A stretch of 64,000 nt of DNA from Micromonospora kangleipakensis. GTDB lineage: Bacteria; Actinomycetota; Actinomycetes; Mycobacteriales; Micromonosporaceae. Where the stretch lies: positions 3,162,001-3,226,000 of the forward strand of contig NZ_SHLD01000001.1 in assembly GCF_004217615.1 (NCBI RefSeq), given 5' to 3'. Position numbers and translations under genes: made by a program. The notes beneath the pieces were generated by a model. The model saw only the letters and a list, made by a program, of their open reading frames with translations. It did not search any database and had not been told where the DNA came from. Positions 60,883-64,000 of the stretch are shown here, one piece after another (position 1 is the stretch's first letter; each line of letters begins with the position of its first letter).

Positions 60883-61725
60883 TCACGCAAAGTTACGAGA
60901 AGTCTGCTCCAGCCGGGTCAAGGACGCCGCCGGATCCAGTGCCATCCGGCACAGCTCCTCATGCAGCAGGCTATACCCGTGCACCTGCGCAGCGTCCTCC
61001 AGAGCCAGCCCCATGGTGAGGTTGTCCAGGTAAACCACGGTGGCGTCGGCGGCGTCGGCGAAGCCGAGGATGACGTACGGGGTACTCATCGCCGGATGCC
61101 CGCCGGCACTGAATGGAAGTACGTGAATGGCTACGTTCGGTAACTGAGCGAGTTTCGCCATGTGGCTGAGTTGAGCGGCCATCACGGCCGGCCCGCCGAC
61201 GGCGCGCAGCAGCACCGCCTCGTTGAGCACCACGGAGAGCCGGACCGGCGACTCGCGGTGCAGCACGTCCTGCCGGTGCAGGCGGGCGGCGACCTTGCGC
61301 TCGATGCCGTCCTCGCCCGCGGTGATCCGGTAGATCTCCCGGGCGTACGCCTCGGTCTGCAGCAGCCCCGGCACCGACTCGGCCTCGTACGTCCGCAGGG
61401 TGGCCGCCTCGGCCTCCAGCCCGACGTAGAACTCGAACCACTCCGGCAGCACGTCGCTGTAGTTCTGCCACCAGCCGCGCTGCTGCGCCCCCCGGGCGAT
61501 CTCGATCAGCGCCTCGGCGTCGGCGCCGGTCACCTGGTAGAGCGCGAGCGCGGCGCGGACGTCCCGGGGCTTGATGCCGATCTGCGCGTTCTCGATCCGG
61601 GAGAGGTTGCTCTTGGACATGTCGAGCTGGCGGGCCGCCACATCGAGGGTCATCCCTGCGTGTTCGCGCAGTTGGCGGAGTTCCCGGGCGATGCGGCGGC
61701 GGCGAACGGTGGGGCTGACGGTCAC
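60883..61725 (-). CDS. XRE-family regulator with DUF5753 (cassette 2)
   Basis: A 280-residue regulator. The N-terminal helix-turn-helix reads LREHAGMTLDVAARQLDMSK with SNLSRIENAQIG. A DUF5753 domain follows (TYEAESVPGLLQTEAYAREI, MAKLAQLPNVAIHVLPF). GTG start at 61725. It is the classical long form (WhiJ-like) and pairs with the downstream DUF397 gene. Divergent from the GPP34 gene across 138 bp, which it may control. It differs clearly from cassette 1, so the two are not a recent duplication. Confidence 0.92.
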   Translation of the reverse strand: MTVSPTVRRRRIARELRQLREHAGMTLDVAARQLDMSKSNLSRIENAQIGIKPRDVRAALALYQVTGADAEALIEIARGAQQRGWWQNYSDVLPEWFEFYVGLEAEAATLRTYEAESVPGLLQTEAYAREIYRITAGEDGIERKVAARLHRQDVLHRESPVRLSVVLNEAVLLRAVGGPAVMAAQLSHMAKLAQLPNVAIHVLPFSAGGHPAMSTPYVILGFADAADATVVYLDNLTMGLALEDAAQVHGYSLLHEELCRMALDPAASLTRLEQTSRNFA

Positions 61726-61863
61726 CCTCCGAGTCTGTCACGACAAGATCCGCAGGTCGCGCCGGTACGGAGTGCAACCGTTGAATTCGGGAGTTGCATC
61801 GCAGGAGTGCAAGGTGCATCCTCTGTCCGGTGTCGACCGTTTGTGGACAGCCAGGAGGCTCGT

Positions 61864-62490
61864 TTGCTCATCGCTGATGAGTTCTTCCTGATCGCCCACA
61901 ACGACAGCCGGGGCAAGGCCAAGCTGCACCCCGCGGCGACCGGGTTGGGGCTCGCCGCCGGCCTGCTCGGCGAGCTCATCCTCTTCGGACGGATCACCGT
62001 CTCCGGTGGACAGGTCACCGTGCTGGACCGCCGGCCGCCGGCCGACGCGCTCGCGCACACCGTGCTCGACCAGCTGCTCGGGGAGCCCCGGCACCAGGCG
62101 GTCCGCACCTGGCTCAGCTTCCTGGCGCAGACCGCCGTGACCTCGGTCGGCGAGCGGCTGGCCCGCGCCGGCGTGCTCCGCCGGCAGGAGAGCCGCCGGC
62201 TGCTCCGGACCAACCTGAGCTACGTGCCGGTCGACCTCAACACCGCGGCCTGGCCGGCGACCCGGCTGCGGACCCTGCTGGAGCGCCCGGAACCCCCCTC
62301 CGTGCCGGACGCTCTGCTGCTCGGTCTGGTCGCCGCCACCGGGCTGACCCGCGAGGTGCTCTGGAGCGCCGGGCCGGTGGCCCACCACCGGCTGGGCGTG
62401 CTCGTCCCGGCGCTGCCGGCGCCGCTGAAGGAACTGGTCGGGCAGACCGAGGCCGCCGTCGGGGCCGCGGTGCTGCGTGGCACCCCCTGA
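61864..62490 (+). CDS. GPP34 (GOLPH3-like) phosphoprotein
   Basis: A 208-residue, mostly helical protein of the GPP34 family (LLIADEFFLIAHNDSRGKAK, HPAATGLGLAAGLLGELILFGRI, then YVPVDLNTAAWPATRLR). Eukaryotic GOLPH3 binds PI4P at the Golgi; actinobacterial members are of unknown role. The start is TTG at 61864, with AGGAGG 5 nt upstream, which makes this unusual start convincing. It is divergent from the cassette 2 regulator, and its stop lies 43 bp before the APC permease start. Confidence 0.85.
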   Translation: MLIADEFFLIAHNDSRGKAKLHPAATGLGLAAGLLGELILFGRITVSGGQVTVLDRRPPADALAHTVLDQLLGEPRHQAVRTWLSFLAQTAVTSVGERLARAGVLRRQESRRLLRTNLSYVPVDLNTAAWPATRLRTLLERPEPPSVPDALLLGLVAATGLTREVLWSAGPVAHHRLGVLVPALPAPLKELVGQTEAAVGAAVLRGTP

Positions 62491-62533
62491 CACACCAACC
62501 CCTCATCCCTCCCCTCGAACCGGAGCATCCCCC

Positions 62534-64000
62534 ATGCCCCCTGCAGCCACCGTCGACCGTCCCAGCAACGTCTCCGAGGCCCTGGCCCGGGGTCGGCTCG
62601 GCATTCCGTCGGTCATCTTCTTCGTCCTCTCCGCCGCCGCCCCGCTGACCGTGGTGGCCGGGGTGGTCACCACCGGGTACGCGGTCACCGGCGTCACCGG
62701 CATCCCGCTGGCGTTCCTGGTGGTCGCGGTGGTGCTCGCGCTCTTCTCGGTCGGCTACGTGGCGATGGCCCGCCGGCTGACCAACGCCGGCGCCTTCTAC
62801 GCGTACATCGCCCGCGGGCTCGGCCGGCCGGCCGGCGTGGGCGCGGCCTGGATCGCGCTGATCGCGTACAACGCGCTCCAGGTGGGGCTCTACGGCGCGA
62901 TCGGCGCCGCGGCCGAGCCGGTGCTCCAGCAGCTCTTCGGCGGCTCGCCCGCCTGGTGGGTGGTGGCCCTGGTCGCCTGGGCGCTGGTCGCCGTGCTGGG
63001 CATGCTCCGGGTGGACATCAACGGCATGGTGCTGGCCGTGCTGCTGGTCGCCGAGATCCTGGTCATCCTCGTCTTCGACCTCGCGCAGCTCACCCACCCG
63101 GCCGGCGGCTCGGTCAGCTTCGCCACCCTGTCGCCGGACAACCTGCTGGTGCCGGGCGTCGGCGCGATCCTGGTGCTGGCCACCACCGGCTTCACCGGCT
63201 TCGAGTCCGCGGTGGTGTTCAGCGAGGAGAGCAAGGACCCGAGGCGGACCGTGCCGATGGCCACGTACCTGTCGGTGGCCATCATCGCCACGCTGTACGC
63301 CCTCTCGGCCTGGACGATGACCGTCGCCACCGGGCCGGACCGGATCGTCGACGAGTCCCGCGAGCAGAGCACCGGGCTCATCTTCAGCCTCGCCGGCGCG
63401 CACCTCGGTGACACCGCCGTGACGATCGGCCAGGCGCTCTTCCTCACCTCGCTGCTGGCGGCGATGATCTCGTTCCACAACACCACCGCCCGGTACGCCT
63501 TCGCGCTCGGCCGGGAGCGGGTGCTGCCGGCGCTGTTCGGGCAGACCTCGCCGCTCACCGGCGCGCCGCGGGTCGCCTCGCTGGCGCAGAGCGCCCTCGG
63601 GCTGGTCGTGATCGTGCTCTACGCGGTCGCCGGCTGGGACCCGCTGGTGCAGCTGTTCTTCTGGGGCGGCACCGGCGGCGGGTTCGGTGTGCTGCTGCTG
63701 ATCGCCACCACCTCGGTCGCGGTGATCGCCTTCTTCGCCCGAACGGGCACGGCGGAGACGCTGTGGCGGCGGGCCATCGCCCCCGGCCTCGCCGCGATCG
63801 CCCTCACCGCCATCATCGTGGTCGCGGTGGACAACTTCGCGATCCTGCTCGGCGTCGCCCCGGACTCGCCGCTGCGCTGGGCGATCCCGGCGGTCTACCC
63901 GGTCGCGGCGCTGCTCGGGCTGCTCTGGGGGTTGGTGCTGCGCGGCCGCCGGCCCGACGTGTACGCCCGGATCGGGCTCGGCGCGGACAGCGCGGTCGCC
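62534..64000 (+). CDS. APC-family amino acid permease, 3' end beyond the window
   Basis: At least 489 residues are visible without a stop. It has a soluble N-terminus, then about 12 helices beginning LGIPSVIFFVLSAAAPLTVV, with the APC motif GFTGFESAVVFSEESKDPRR in the middle. It should import amino acids or related amines by proton symport or exchange. Little sequence is missing: the last helix (AALLGLLWGLVLRG) is followed by a cytoplasmic tail. ATG at 62534 lacks a strong ribosome site. It may be co-transcribed with the GPP34 gene. Confidence 0.9.
   Translation, partial: MPPAATVDRPSNVSEALARGRLGIPSVIFFVLSAAAPLTVVAGVVTTGYAVTGVTGIPLAFLVVAVVLALFSVGYVAMARRLTNAGAFYAYIARGLGRPAGVGAAWIALIAYNALQVGLYGAIGAAAEPVLQQLFGGSPAWWVVALVAWALVAVLGMLRVDINGMVLAVLLVAEILVILVFDLAQLTHPAGGSVSFATLSPDNLLVPGVGAILVLATTGFTGFESAVVFSEESKDPRRTVPMATYLSVAIIATLYALSAWTMTVATGPDRIVDESREQSTGLIFSLAGAHLGDTAVTIGQALFLTSLLAAMISFHNTTARYAFALGRERVLPALFGQTSPLTGAPRVASLAQSALGLVVIVLYAVAGWDPLVQLFFWGGTGGGFGVLLLIATTSVAVIAFFARTGTAETLWRRAIAPGLAAIALTAIIVVAVDNFAILLGVAPDSPLRWAIPAVYPVAALLGLLWGLVLRGRRPDVYARIGLGADSAVA

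Overview
The window is very GC-rich, uses many GTG starts and overlapping ATGA/GTGA stop-start junctions, and carries actinomycete marker families: DUF397, WhiJ-like XRE/DUF5753 regulators, an MhuD-type heme oxygenase, GPP34, DUF3516 helicase, LCP protein and a class F sortase. Together these suggest a filamentous actinomycete, most likely Micromonosporaceae (Micromonospora or a close relative). That placement is inference from gene content; no 16S or other phylogenetic marker is present.

Region 1 (1-11170) is an exopolysaccharide locus, read almost entirely on the minus strand. It holds a DegT-type sugar aminotransferase, a FemAB/GNAT-like transferase with a broken tandem copy behind it, a small PglC-like initiating sugar transferase, a nucleotide-sugar 6-dehydrogenase, and a three-gene operon of heparinase II/III-like protein, family-4 glycosyltransferase and ABC exporter. 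A C-terminal fragment of an IS5-type transposase abuts the end of the exporter gene. The cluster probably builds, exports and trims a glycan containing uronic acid and an amino sugar.

Region 2 (11.4-30.5 kb) is mostly housekeeping: DUF389 membrane protein, LCP cell-wall ligase, Tex, dGTPase, a metallo-beta-lactamase-fold hydrolase, the sdhCAB operon with a divergent LysR gene that shares a perfect T-N11-A dyad, an MFS transporter, HrpA, a blasticidin-S-deaminase-like enzyme and a YciI protein. Region 3 (30.6-34.7 kb) is an iron-siderophore uptake operon (two FecCD permeases, ATPase, binding lipoprotein) behind two iron boxes.

Region 4 (34.8-53.2 kb) holds a DUF3516 helicase, TrmB, a secreted protein with a sortase-like tail next to a class F sortase, an MhuD-type heme-degrading monooxygenase, ExoIII, a PAC2 protein, a lysozyme-like secreted protein, EcsC, an SGNH hydrolase lipoprotein, succinate-semialdehyde dehydrogenase, an LLM oxidoreductase, a Na+/H+ antiporter, a UBP zinc finger, an acetyltransferase and an MFS transporter.

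Region 5 (53.2-64 kb) is more plastic. It has an acetyltransferase fragment, an uncharacterised overlapping gene pair, a 5'-truncated SMR transporter, two XRE-DUF397 cassettes, two small coupled genes (one with a zinc-ribbon-like start), a palindromic element also found at 19.5 kb, a possible cellulose-binding-domain remnant, a PP2C phosphatase, HrpB, a GPP34 protein and an APC permease cut by the window end. No tRNA, rRNA, CRISPR array or complete insertion sequence was seen.
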